A stretch of 64,000 bases of DNA. Origin: an uncultured Roseibium sp. (GTDB lineage Bacteria; Pseudomonadota; Alphaproteobacteria; Rhizobiales; Stappiaceae). The translations under genes and the position numbers were made by a program. Location of the stretch: contig NZ_OY780958.1 of the NCBI RefSeq assembly GCF_963675985.1, positions 2,232,001 through 2,296,000 of the forward strand, read 5' to 3'. Under the pieces are notes generated by a model that had not been told where the DNA came from, ran no database searches, and saw nothing but the letters and a program-made list of their open reading frames with translations. Below, in pieces: positions 17,201 to 23,732 of the stretch (its first letter is position 1; the number at the start of each line of letters is the position of its first letter).

Positions 17201-17680
17201 GGCGGTCGCCTGCACATCTCGGGCCCGAACGTCATGGTCGGATATCTGCTCGCCGACAATCCGGGCGTGGTCGTGCCCCTGGTCGACGGCTGGCACGACA
17301 CCGGGGACGTGGTCGAAATCGACGAGGACGGTTTCGTCATCATCAAGGGCCGCGCCAAGCGCTTCGCCAAGATCGCAGGCGAGATGGTGTCGCTGGCCGC
17401 GGTCGAGGAGATTGCCGGAGACCTGTGGCCGGAGCACCTCTCCGCCGTGGCTGCCGTCAAGGACGAGCGCAAGGGCGAACGGCTGGTGCTGATCACCGAT
17501 TGCCCCACCGCCGACCGGGCAGCCTTCCTCGCCCACGCCAAGGCACGCGGCGCCCAGGACCTGATGGTGCCGGCGGAGGTCCGGGTGGTTGCCAAGGTTC
17601 CGGTGCTCGGCTCCGGCAAGATCGACTTCGCCGGCGTCAACCGGCTGGTGGAGGAAGGCGAGCCCGCCCGGGCCGCCTAA
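14282..17680 (+). CDS. aas: Bifunctional acyl-[ACP]:phospholipid O-acyltransferase / acyl-[ACP] synthetase (Aas-like), fused to an LplT-type transporter
   Basis: 1,132-residue three-part protein. Residues about 1-420 form an MFS domain like the lysophospholipid flippase LplT (FWTQFLSAFNDNFLKNALV). Residues about 430-620 form a PlsC acyltransferase with NHVSYLD (near 454) and FPEGRIT (near 522). Residues about 640-1,130 form an AMP-binding acyl-ACP/CoA ligase with the P-loop FTSGSEGQPKGVVLSH near 792 and YGVTEAAPV near 930. E. coli splits transport (LplT) and acylation (Aas) over two proteins; here they are one polypeptide. The expected job is to import 2-acyl-lysophospholipids and reacylate them at the inner membrane. 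GAGGAC precedes the ATG. Linkage to pspA and yiaAB fits a membrane-repair unit. Confidence 0.9.
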   Translation: MTNSLMTSKRFAPLFWTQFLSAFNDNFLKNALVFLILFQVADGSAALISLAGAVFISPFLFLSALGGQIADRCDKASVARKLKLAEIGGAVLAVTGMALQSIPVLFAALFVFGTVSALFSPVKYGILPDHLEPEELPRANAWIEAGTFLSILGGTISAGLLFAQGGVALTFAPIMLALAVGCYLVSCKIPSTRIAAPDLQADWNVLKSTWDILADLVRDRRLFKVALMSSWFWLVGAIVMSVLPVIVKDVMGGGETAVTFFLTVFAVSIGIGSAIAAWFCAGRVVLLPAVFGTVLMTGFCLDIHFALDGFAITAASGSLKDFVAQPGVVRTAIDMAGLAIAGAMLVVPTFTALQTWANPEHRARTIAGANALGAAVMVAGGVALAGAQKIGLGVSDVMLILAGLNGVAAVVMFKTLPTDPFRDLVSIIYRAFFRMEVKGLENLEKAGEAPILALNHVSYLDAALALTLTDKAPTFAIDFHVAQRPWIKPFLKLANALPVNPAKPMATRSLIKVVNSGEPMAIFPEGRITVTGSLMKVYDGAAMVADKTGAKIVPIRIDGLEKTPFSYLNPNQIRKRLFPKVKVTVMEPQDLTVAEELKGRKRRSAAGAKLYEIMSDLIFQTSLSSDQTIVEKVIATAKERGLSETAVEDPVSGHLTYGKLLTGTAVLARKLAKLTGEDETVGVMLPNANGTVVTTLALMSAGKVPAMINFTSGARNVISACRTAKVSKVLTSRAFITQAKLDALVEEVGKEIEFIWLDDVRKEIGMADKIAGRLTRMHPFVKRTADDVAVVMFTSGSEGQPKGVVLSHRNVLANATQAAARIDFTPSDKLFNVLPMFHSFGLTAGTILPLVSGVPTYLYPSPLHYRIVPELIYSSNATILFGTDTFLNGYARVAHPYDFRSLRYCFAGAEPVKPSTRQTYMERFGLRILEGYGVTEAAPVIAINTPMYNKAGSVGKLMPGMTARLETVPGVDAGGRLHISGPNVMVGYLLADNPGVVVPLVDGWHDTGDVVEIDEDGFVIIKGRAKRFAKIAGEMVSLAAVEEIAGDLWPEHLSAVAAVKDERKGERLVLITDCPTADRAAFLAHAKARGAQDLMVPAEVRVVAKVPVLGSGKIDFAGVNRLVEEGEPARAA

Positions 17681-17696
17681 GCCTCGAAAAACAGAC

Positions 17697-17732
17697 AGCC
17701 CGCCCGTCGGAAACGACCGGGCGGGCTTGATA
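17697..17732 (+). terminator. Hairpin terminator after aas
   Basis: AGCCCGCCCGTCG, a GAAA tetraloop, then CGACCGGGCGGGCT (one bulged base), 17,697-17,727, followed by a weak T-rich run TTGATAGTT. Very stable stem 17 bases after the aas stop. Confidence 0.75.
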
Positions 17733-17756
17733 GTTCTCCGGTCCGATGCCGGAGTT

Positions 17757-17864
17757 GGATGCACCTTGTTGTGGTCGAACCCGGCTTTGCGGACCGGTCA
17801 AAGGATCGAATGCCAAACAAACCGATTTCCATCAGAGAGTGTGGGAGCCAGGGAAGGTGCATCC
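17757..17864. repeat. 11-bp perfect inverted repeat with 86-bp interior
   Basis: GGATGCACCTT at 17,757-17,767 and AAGGTGCATCC at 17,854-17,864. It lies in the 294-bp gap between aas and the LuxR-type gene. It may be a scar of a small mobile repeat or the closing stem of a structured leader or small RNA. Nothing else in the gap was recognised except the aas terminator and a moderately AT-rich promoter zone at 17,890-17,950. Confidence 0.4.
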
Positions 17865-17974
17865 TTCCACCGATAATTGGTCCGCGGTTCGCGCTTGTAA
17901 CTATTTTTGAAAATAATGCATTGTGGGACAGCGTATAAGTTAGGGTATCGACAAGCGCTTTACGGGGAAGAGAC

Positions 17975-19126
17975 TTGCCGGACGAACCGATCAGCTTGGT
18001 AGACTATGCGAACCTGACACGTCTGATCTACGCGGCTGTTTTCGATCAGAAGTGCTGGCAGGGCTTTCTGGAGGAGCTGACCCGGGTCACCGGCGGTGTG
18101 CGCACGCATTTGTTCGGTTACGACATCCCCGCCGGCCTGTCTCTCGGCCTTACCGCCGCCGGCTACGATCCCGGCTACATAGACAGTTACAACGACTATT
18201 ACGGCGAGATAAACTCCTGGGCTCCGGGCTTTGCGGCGCATAAGGCCGGTGTCGTCATTCCCTCCCAACGCATGTGTTCCAAACATGCATTGTTCGGGAC
18301 CGAATTCTACAATGACTGGGTTCGCCCTCAGGAGGACGTCGCGGCCGGCGGCGGGGCGCTGGTTTTCAAGGACGCGACCCGGATGATCGCCTTCGGCGGC
18401 AATATCCGACTGAAGGATGAGGAAAAGCTGGAAGCTGCCTGGCTGCAGACGGTCGGTCTCATCACGCCCCACCTGCAACAGGCTTTCGAGGTCAGCCGGG
18501 TTCTTGCCGGACAGTCGCTCGAACGGGACCTGTTGTTGAATGGTACGGCCACCGGTGATGCGGCGATCATGTTGTTGGCCGATAACGGTTTTCTACTCTA
18601 CGCCAACCCAACCGGTGAACGGATGCTGCGCGAGGGGAACCTCCTGAAAGACGACCACGCTGGTAGGGTGTCTCTTCGGGAGCCTGCGGCCGCGGAGAAG
18701 CTGTCACACTGTCTCCTTGCTCTGCAGACCGGAACCCCGATCGTCAGTTCCGCGTTTCGGATCGTTGCACCAAAGAACCAGGTGGAACATGTTTGCCGTA
18801 TGGTTGCCTTCGAGCCCGAGATGCATGCCGTCCCGCCCTTCCCGTTGTTGCTGGGATATTGGCGGAGATCCCTCCTCGTGACAATCAGCCCGGTCCGGAA
18901 TGCCGACCCGCACGGGCATAAGTTGCAGAGCAGGTACGGATTGACCGAAGCCGAAACCGCGATCTCGATGGGCATCGCAAACGGAAAGCGGCCCCATGAA
19001 CTGGCGGACGAACGCGGCGTGAGCATTCACACCATTCGAAACCAACTCCAGGCCGCAATGCAGAAAACCGGAGTGGGCAGACAGTCGGAACTGGCGGTTC
19101 TGGTGACGAAGGCCCGGCAGTCTTAA
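17975..19126 (+). CDS. LuxR-type (GerE HTH) transcriptional regulator
   Basis: 383 residues starting at TTG 17,975 behind GGGGAAGAG. A C-terminal GerE helix-turn-helix spans residues about 318-380 (YGLTEAETAISMGIANGKRPHELADERGVSIHTIRNQLQAAMQKTG). The large N-terminal region is a putative sensor. A middle stretch resembles a PAS-like segment (LADNGFLLYANPTGERMLREGNLL, about 200-223). It lacks the autoinducer-domain Trp/Asp pattern, so it is not a classical quorum-sensing LuxR. It is 137 bp upstream of the DUF6916-like gene and on the same side as the collar cluster, so it is a candidate regulator of that region (inference). Confidence 0.8.
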   Translation: MPDEPISLVDYANLTRLIYAAVFDQKCWQGFLEELTRVTGGVRTHLFGYDIPAGLSLGLTAAGYDPGYIDSYNDYYGEINSWAPGFAAHKAGVVIPSQRMCSKHALFGTEFYNDWVRPQEDVAAGGGALVFKDATRMIAFGGNIRLKDEEKLEAAWLQTVGLITPHLQQAFEVSRVLAGQSLERDLLLNGTATGDAAIMLLADNGFLLYANPTGERMLREGNLLKDDHAGRVSLREPAAAEKLSHCLLALQTGTPIVSSAFRIVAPKNQVEHVCRMVAFEPEMHAVPPFPLLLGYWRRSLLVTISPVRNADPHGHKLQSRYGLTEAETAISMGIANGKRPHELADERGVSIHTIRNQLQAAMQKTGVGRQSELAVLVTKARQS

Positions 19127-19263
19127 CCCCGGTTCCGGAACCGGTTCTCCTGTCTTCCATGCCGAAGAGACCGAGTTCGGTATCGCACTTTCCGTTCTGT
19201 CCCGTTACTGTACTCCACAACTTTTGATGACTCGGAAATTTCATACAATTTTAGGGAGTTCTT

Positions 19264-19557
19264 ATGTCGGCAACAGAACATTTGACCATGACCAATTTCG
19301 AGGAGCTGAAAGACAGGACCTTCACCGTCGTCTCAGCCGAGCTGCCGGTGGTGCTGGAGCTGGTCGAGGTGAAGAAGATGGGCTCGGGCGAACGCGAAGG
19401 CGGTGCGTTTTCCGTATTGTGGCAGGGCCCGAGCGAGCCTTTCCTGCCGCAATCCATCTATCGGTTTTCGCAAGCCGAGCTTGGCGAGCACGAGCTGTTC
19501 ATCGTCCCCGTGGCGGAAAAGACCGACGGCTTTCAGTACGAATCCGTCTTCACCTGA
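19264..19557 (+). CDS. Small DUF6916-like protein
   Basis: 97 residues without signal peptide or membrane segment: TMTNFEELKDRTFTV..., then ELVEVKKMGSGEREGGAFSVLWQGPSEPFLPQSIYRFSQAELGEHELFIVPVAEKTDGFQYESVFT. The pattern of a short beta-rich core with F-S-V-L-W-x-G-P and a closing G-x-x-Y-E-x-V-F fits the DUF6916 family, whose genes commonly accompany phage-tail-collar (microcystin-dependent protein) genes. AGGGAG precedes the ATG. Only 6 bp separate its stop from the stop of the convergent GNAT gene. Function unknown; family assignment is from memory of the pattern, not a search. Confidence 0.65.
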   Translation: MSATEHLTMTNFEELKDRTFTVVSAELPVVLELVEVKKMGSGEREGGAFSVLWQGPSEPFLPQSIYRFSQAELGEHELFIVPVAEKTDGFQYESVFT

Positions 19558-19563
19558 CAGCTT

Positions 19564-20127
19564 TCAATCGACAGTGGCCTCACCCCGCCGGACCAGCAGG
19601 TTATAAACACCCTTGTCTTCGACCGGCCGGAACCCGAGGCGACGATAAAGGGACATGGCGGGGTTGAGCTTTTCCACGTGGATGCCGACGCTTTTGCCTT
19701 CCGCCGCCGCTTCTTCCAGGAGATCACGCAGGATGGCGCCGCCCATGCCCCTGCCCCTCACCGCCGGCATCAGGGCGATATCGATAATGCGGTGCTCAGT
19801 CTCCCAACGCTCCAGATAAAGGCGTCCGACGGCTCTTCCGGCCTGCTCGACAATCAGCCAGAGCGCGTCTGGATAATGTTTTTGATAATGCTCGTGCTGT
19901 GCACGAAACTGCATGTCGATAAAGGCACGCTTTTCGCTCTCGCTCCAGGGCGTTTGCGCAAGCTCCGCCTCCCGCGTGGTCCGATAGAGAAGCGCCAGAA
20001 ACGGCATGTCCGCCGCGGTCATGTCCCGATACCTCACGCCGAGCACGGCGGCACGTCCGCTAAGCGGCGGACGTTTCACGCCGGACCGCGCCTGCGTTTC
20101 GTCATGCGCCTGTTGGTGTGATGTCAT
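19564..20127 (-). CDS. GNAT family N-acetyltransferase
   Basis: 187 residues with a canonical GNAT fold. The start is VRYRDMTAADMPFLALLYRTTREAEL, a middle strand is LWLIVEQAGRAVGRLYLE, and IIDIALMPAVRGRGMGGAILRDLLEEA is the acetyl-CoA pyrophosphate loop (R-G-R-G-M-G). It ends with HVEKLNPAMSLYRRLGFRPVEDKGVYNLL. The ATG at 20,127 overlaps the end of the upstream propeller gene by 26 bases, indicating co-transcription with the collar genes. GNAT genes of this type recur beside tail-collar paralogs in other bacteria, so it may modify one of those proteins; substrate unknown. Confidence 0.85.
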   Translation of the reverse strand: MTSHQQAHDETQARSGVKRPPLSGRAAVLGVRYRDMTAADMPFLALLYRTTREAELAQTPWSESEKRAFIDMQFRAQHEHYQKHYPDALWLIVEQAGRAVGRLYLERWETEHRIIDIALMPAVRGRGMGGAILRDLLEEAAAEGKSVGIHVEKLNPAMSLYRRLGFRPVEDKGVYNLLVRRGEATVD

Positions 20128-21319
20128 GGGTAATCGTGAAATCCGCGACAGACGATCCGAGCCCGGTCCAGTTTGCAGACCAATGATCGGGAAGCTGCTG
20201 AAGGATGTAGCTCAGTTCACGGGATTCGGTATCCAATGCAAACAAGATCAGTTTCTGATCGGCTTCGCCATGAAGATTGAGCTCCAGGTTCCCCGGTGCG
20301 TAGGCAATTACCGTCGGCGTCGTCCAGGCCGCATGTGCTCCCGTCGTCTGACGGATGCCGTAGATCGGACTTCCCGCCCCCGACCCGATCTGGGCCGCGA
20401 GATAGAGACCGTCGTTAGAGCTTGCTCCGACCGCAAAGGTTTGGACCGGCATGTCGAATGCAGCAAACAGCAGCCAGTCCGTGAACACGTTCCGGGACAT
20501 TTCCGTTTGCACCTTCTTGTAGAGGCTCGCTCCGATGCGGCCGAAAATATAGACAAGTCCGTCGCCGTCGATGGCGATCTCGATCTGCTCGAATCCGGAA
20601 AGCGACCCCTGAATGTTTTGCCACCCCTCCCATCCTTCGGGAAGGGACGGTGAAACACTGGACTGAAAGTTCAGGTAAGGCACCTGGGCATCGTTCAGGC
20701 CGGCCAAAATGATGCGACCATCGGCATTATTGGTCGCGCTGACGGTCTTCAGCGCGCCAGGCAGTTGCTGCCAGTCGGACCAGGGCTGGGCGGGCGGTTT
20801 CGGCACCACGACGGTAACCTCGATCGGCGTTTCGGTTCCCGGTGGAATGGTCGAAACTGTTTCCTCTCCGACCGTGTAGGGATTCTTGTACTTCCACCAG
20901 ATCTCACCGTCGGCCCCGATGCCGAACACATTGCTGAGCCCATTCAGGCCGCGCAGAAGGACAGTATCCTGGAAAGCGGAGACCGACGACGGCTTGCCCA
21001 GGTCCACGGGATCCCGGAACCGGTTCGTGCTCTCGTTCCCGGGACTTTCCGCAAGATAGAGGAGGCTTTGCGAGCCCGTGGTCTCCGCAATGAGCGAAAC
21101 GTAACCGTCCATCGTGAGGGCGGCGCGAAGCGTGGCCGGGGTATAGGTATTGTCGGTCAGCTGCGTGAAATTTTCCGCGAACGGCCCGTTCTCGCTCACC
21201 TGATCCTTGTAGACCAGGTGTCCCTGCCCATCGATGGCCCCCACGAAAATACGAAAATAGGAGGGAGACACGAGGCCTGAAGGAAGCGTTTCTTCCTGGA
21301 TGGTTTCGTCGATGGACAT
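20102..21319 (-). CDS. Predicted beta-propeller (tectonin/PLL-lectin-like) protein
   Basis: 405 residues from the ATG at 21,319 (MSIDETIQEE), chosen because AAAAGGATG precedes it at good spacing. No signal peptide. The body is a series of about 45-55-residue units with a recurring W-x-x-W/L-x-x-L then G-x-x-x-L motif: PWSDWQQLPGALKTVSATNNADGRIILAGL, GWEGWQNIQGSLSGFEQIEIAIDGDGLVYIFGRI, VFTDWLLFAAFDMPVQTFAVGASSNDGLYLAAQI, AWTTPTVIAYAPGNLELNLH. This is typical of tectonin or PLL-type propellers that bind glycans. Family is inferred from repeat pattern alone. It is fourth in the collar gene cluster, 105 bp after the third collar paralog. Confidence 0.6.
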   Translation of the reverse strand: MSIDETIQEETLPSGLVSPSYFRIFVGAIDGQGHLVYKDQVSENGPFAENFTQLTDNTYTPATLRAALTMDGYVSLIAETTGSQSLLYLAESPGNESTNRFRDPVDLGKPSSVSAFQDTVLLRGLNGLSNVFGIGADGEIWWKYKNPYTVGEETVSTIPPGTETPIEVTVVVPKPPAQPWSDWQQLPGALKTVSATNNADGRIILAGLNDAQVPYLNFQSSVSPSLPEGWEGWQNIQGSLSGFEQIEIAIDGDGLVYIFGRIGASLYKKVQTEMSRNVFTDWLLFAAFDMPVQTFAVGASSNDGLYLAAQIGSGAGSPIYGIRQTTGAHAAWTTPTVIAYAPGNLELNLHGEADQKLILFALDTESRELSYILQQLPDHWSANWTGLGSSVADFTITHDITPTGA

Positions 21320-21424
21320 GTCGATCATCCTTTTGTCTGGACCGCACCGCATTGCCGGTCCGCGGCCTCAAAGCCTTGCCGTGCCCGGCTGGCGCGGCGG
21401 CGCAGGAAAGAGCACGGTCTCGTT

Positions 21425-21949
21425 CTAACTGTGAGACGGATAGAGCCCGACCAGCGCGATAATGAAATTCAGCGTCAGATAAGGCTGAACGTTTTCGTGG
21501 GACTGGTTGCCACCCGCCGTCGAAAGCGTTTCGGCAGCCATGTCGCTCAGGTTCTGGTCGTCTGAATTGTAAATCTGTATCGGGAAAGATCCGCCCATCG
21601 ATGTCGTGGTCGACGGCGCCGAACTGGTGCCGGTGGCCATTGCAGCACGCAGCGTATGCCTGTGGCTCGGAATCTGCGCTTCCGTCAGGGTGACCGTTTC
21701 CGTCCCGACCTTTTCGCCGAGGCGGCGGGACGTCAGTCCCGGTCCCCGGCCGGGGTGCATGGGAGCCCGCCCCTGAAGGTTCGGCAAGGCCGTGGTTGAT
21801 CGGCCATCTCCGCCGTAGACGGTTCCGATGAGGGAGAAAAGCGCCGTATTCTGTGAGATCGGCAAGAGCTGGCCGTCGCAAAAGGCCCAGCCGCGCGGGG
21901 CGAAGTTGCCGGCGAATATACGGATTTCCGCAACAAACGGTTCTGACAT
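21425..21949 (-). CDS. Phage tail collar domain protein (microcystin-dependent protein type), third paralog
   Basis: 174 residues. The collar signature MSEPFVAEIRIFAGNFAPRGWAFCDGQLLPISQNTALFSLIGTVYGGDGRSTTALPNLQGR is complete. Next come a variable middle (PSHRHTLRAAMATGTSSAPS) and the conserved end NVQPYLTLNFIIALVGLYPS. There is no signal peptide and no other phage gene nearby. COG4675-type proteins are phage-tail-fibre relatives found as chromosomal gene sets of unknown role. It is transcribed last of three tandem paralogs, 9 bp after the second. Confidence 0.9.
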   Translation of the reverse strand: MSEPFVAEIRIFAGNFAPRGWAFCDGQLLPISQNTALFSLIGTVYGGDGRSTTALPNLQGRAPMHPGRGPGLTSRRLGEKVGTETVTLTEAQIPSHRHTLRAAMATGTSSAPSTTTSMGGSFPIQIYNSDDQNLSDMAAETLSTAGGNQSHENVQPYLTLNFIIALVGLYPSHS

Positions 21950-21958
21950 GTCCGTCTC

Positions 21959-22477
21959 CTAGTGCCTGCTCGGGTAAATGCCGAAAAGCGCGATGATGAA
22001 ATGCACGCACAGGGTTGGCATCAGGTTGGTGTGCGGCCGGCTGCCGCCCGTGTTCGTAATCGCGCCGGGAGCCAGGCTCGTGTCCTGCCCGTCTTCGCGG
22101 TAAAAGTTGTAGCCCAACACGTCCGCCAGAACGGCGCCCATCGGATCGCTGGTGGTCGCAGGGGCCGAATTGGCGTTGAAACTGTGCGAATGGCTGGCAA
22201 GCTGATTGACGGTCAGCGTTTCCGTCTCTGCCCCTCCCTTGCTGCCCAGACGGCGTTCGCTCAACCCTGGGCCATGACCCTGATGAAGGGGAATACGTCC
22301 ACGCATGTCCGGCAATCCGAACGTGGTCCGGCCATCGCCGCCATAAATCGTGCCTAAGAGGGAAAACAGAGCATCGTTCTGCGAAACCGCTAGCAACTGG
22401 CCGTCGCAAAAGGCCCAGCCGCGCGGCGCAAAATTGCCCGCGAACATGCGGATTTCGCCCACAAAGGGTTCTGACAT
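21959..22477 (-). CDS. Phage tail collar domain protein, second paralog
   Basis: 172 residues from ATG 22,477 (MSEPFVGEIRMFAGNFAPRGWAFCDGQLLAVSQNDALF). The start is fixed by identity with the other two paralogs and by GAGAAGAATA upstream. Collar core LLGTIYGGDGRTTFGLPDMRGRIPLH, variable insert with SHSFNANSAPATTSDPMGAVLADV, and end TNLMPTLCVHFIIALFGIYPSRH. It differs from the first and third copies mainly in the central insert, as expected if that part faces a ligand. Spacing to the first paralog is 23 bp. Confidence 0.9.
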   Translation of the reverse strand: MSEPFVGEIRMFAGNFAPRGWAFCDGQLLAVSQNDALFSLLGTIYGGDGRTTFGLPDMRGRIPLHQGHGPGLSERRLGSKGGAETETLTVNQLASHSHSFNANSAPATTSDPMGAVLADVLGYNFYREDGQDTSLAPGAITNTGGSRPHTNLMPTLCVHFIIALFGIYPSRH

Positions 22478-22500
22478 TATTCTTCTCCCGAGTTCACGAC

Positions 22501-23016
22501 CTAATTGCGGGACGGAAACAGCCCCTGGAGGGCGATGCAAAAGCCAACGGTCAGATAGGGCTGCATGTTGTTATGCGCCTGACTTCCCCCGGCATTGGTA
22601 ACTGTTCCGCTGCGCAAGGCGACCATGGTGCCGGCTTCGGGATCCCTGTAAGTGAGGCTCGTTTCAACGGACGGACTTGCCAGATACCTGTCCTGGGACA
22701 TCCGTTGATTTCCGGGCAACGGCTGCGCCTTCCCGATATGCGTGTGTGCAGCAATCTGAGCAACGGTCAAAGTTATTGTCTCCGCGCCCGATTTCTGGCC
22801 AAGCGTATGCCCATCTCCCCTGTGCAGAGGGGTTCGGCTGCGCAGATCCGGCAAGGCGAACGTGGTGCGCCCGTCGCCGCCGTAGGTCGTGCCCAACAGC
22901 GAATAAAGCGATTGATTCTGGTTGATTGGCAGGATCTGCCCGTCCGTGTACGCCCATCCCCTGGGCGCAAAATTGAATCCGATCATCCGGATTTCGGCAA
23001 GAAAAGGCTCCGACAT
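22501..23016 (-). CDS. Phage tail collar domain protein, first paralog
   Basis: 171 residues from ATG 23,016 (MSEPFLAEIRMIGFNFAPRGWAYTDGQILPINQNQSLYSLLGTTYGGDGRTTFALPDLRSR); GGGAGGGAATAT precedes it. It ends NNMQPYLTVGFCIALQGLFPSRN. The longer in-frame extension upstream runs into the AT-rich gap and is rejected. It is the promoter-proximal gene of the collar1-collar2-collar3-propeller-GNAT unit. The MSEPF N-terminus is shared by all three, showing recent or constrained duplication. Confidence 0.9.
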   Translation of the reverse strand: MSEPFLAEIRMIGFNFAPRGWAYTDGQILPINQNQSLYSLLGTTYGGDGRTTFALPDLRSRTPLHRGDGHTLGQKSGAETITLTVAQIAAHTHIGKAQPLPGNQRMSQDRYLASPSVETSLTYRDPEAGTMVALRSGTVTNAGGSQAHNNMQPYLTVGFCIALQGLFPSRN

Positions 23017-23094
23017 ATTCCCTCCCAGAAATTGCAACCCTGTCGTTTCCGGGCAATCCGGCCGCGAAAAGCGGACGCAGAGAAAGCCCTCTTG

Positions 23095-23565
23095 CCAGAT
23101 GTGATTTCTGACGATATACGCAACCTTATATTGATAAATTACGCAACGCAATCTTATATATTAACTAGAACTAATTATTTTAAAGCACTTTAGAACCTAT
23201 ATATATTTATGCGCCAATCACCTTTGGTTTAGCGTATACTATTTTATTATCGGATTTTTATATTTTTATTACTCCACCCACACGCTCATTCGGAAAATCA
23301 CGGAATTGAAAAGCAGCCTTCGCAATGAAAATTGCAAAGGCGTTTCGATTTATAATTTTCTTTTTAATTTCAATATAATACGAAAATACGCAGAGGAAAT
23401 TATTCTGAAATCAAATACTATAATATAAATTTTCGATATGACATATCAGCAACAAGCTTTATAGATTTATAAATTTCTATTTTATTTCATATTTTGCAGT
23501 TGCATTAAACTTACTTAACGGTATGAGTCTCAAAAGTAGCAAAATAAAAATTTGCATATTTTTAG
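23095..23565. promoter_or_regulatory. Strongly AT-rich divergent regulatory region
   Basis: About 470 bp with many runs of A/T (for example around 23,150-23,215, 23,250-23,275, 23,350-23,440, 23,470-23,500) in a GC-rich genome. It lies between the divergent collar cluster and the giant autotransporter gene. No ORF is supported. Such islands are typical targets of AT-binding silencers (H-NS-like proteins, or MucR/Ros in alphaproteobacteria). No defined -35/-10 pair is claimed. Confidence 0.6.
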
Positions 23566-23732
23566 CTGTGCCAGCCCTGTGAATGGGCGAAAAGTTGAAA
23601 CCCATCGCACGCATTTGGGGCCGTCAAAGCCGGCCGAACTTTCTTTCCCGAACCTCAAGAAGAGGTATTCGGGAAGCAGCGGGAGGACTGCGGTCTTCCT
23701 GGCGAAGAAGACTGAACCGGGAGCGATTTCAG

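Noticed and set aside
19264..23016. Prophage remnant
   Set aside because: Only collar-domain proteins resemble phage parts; no structural, packaging, lysis or integrase gene and no attachment sites were seen.
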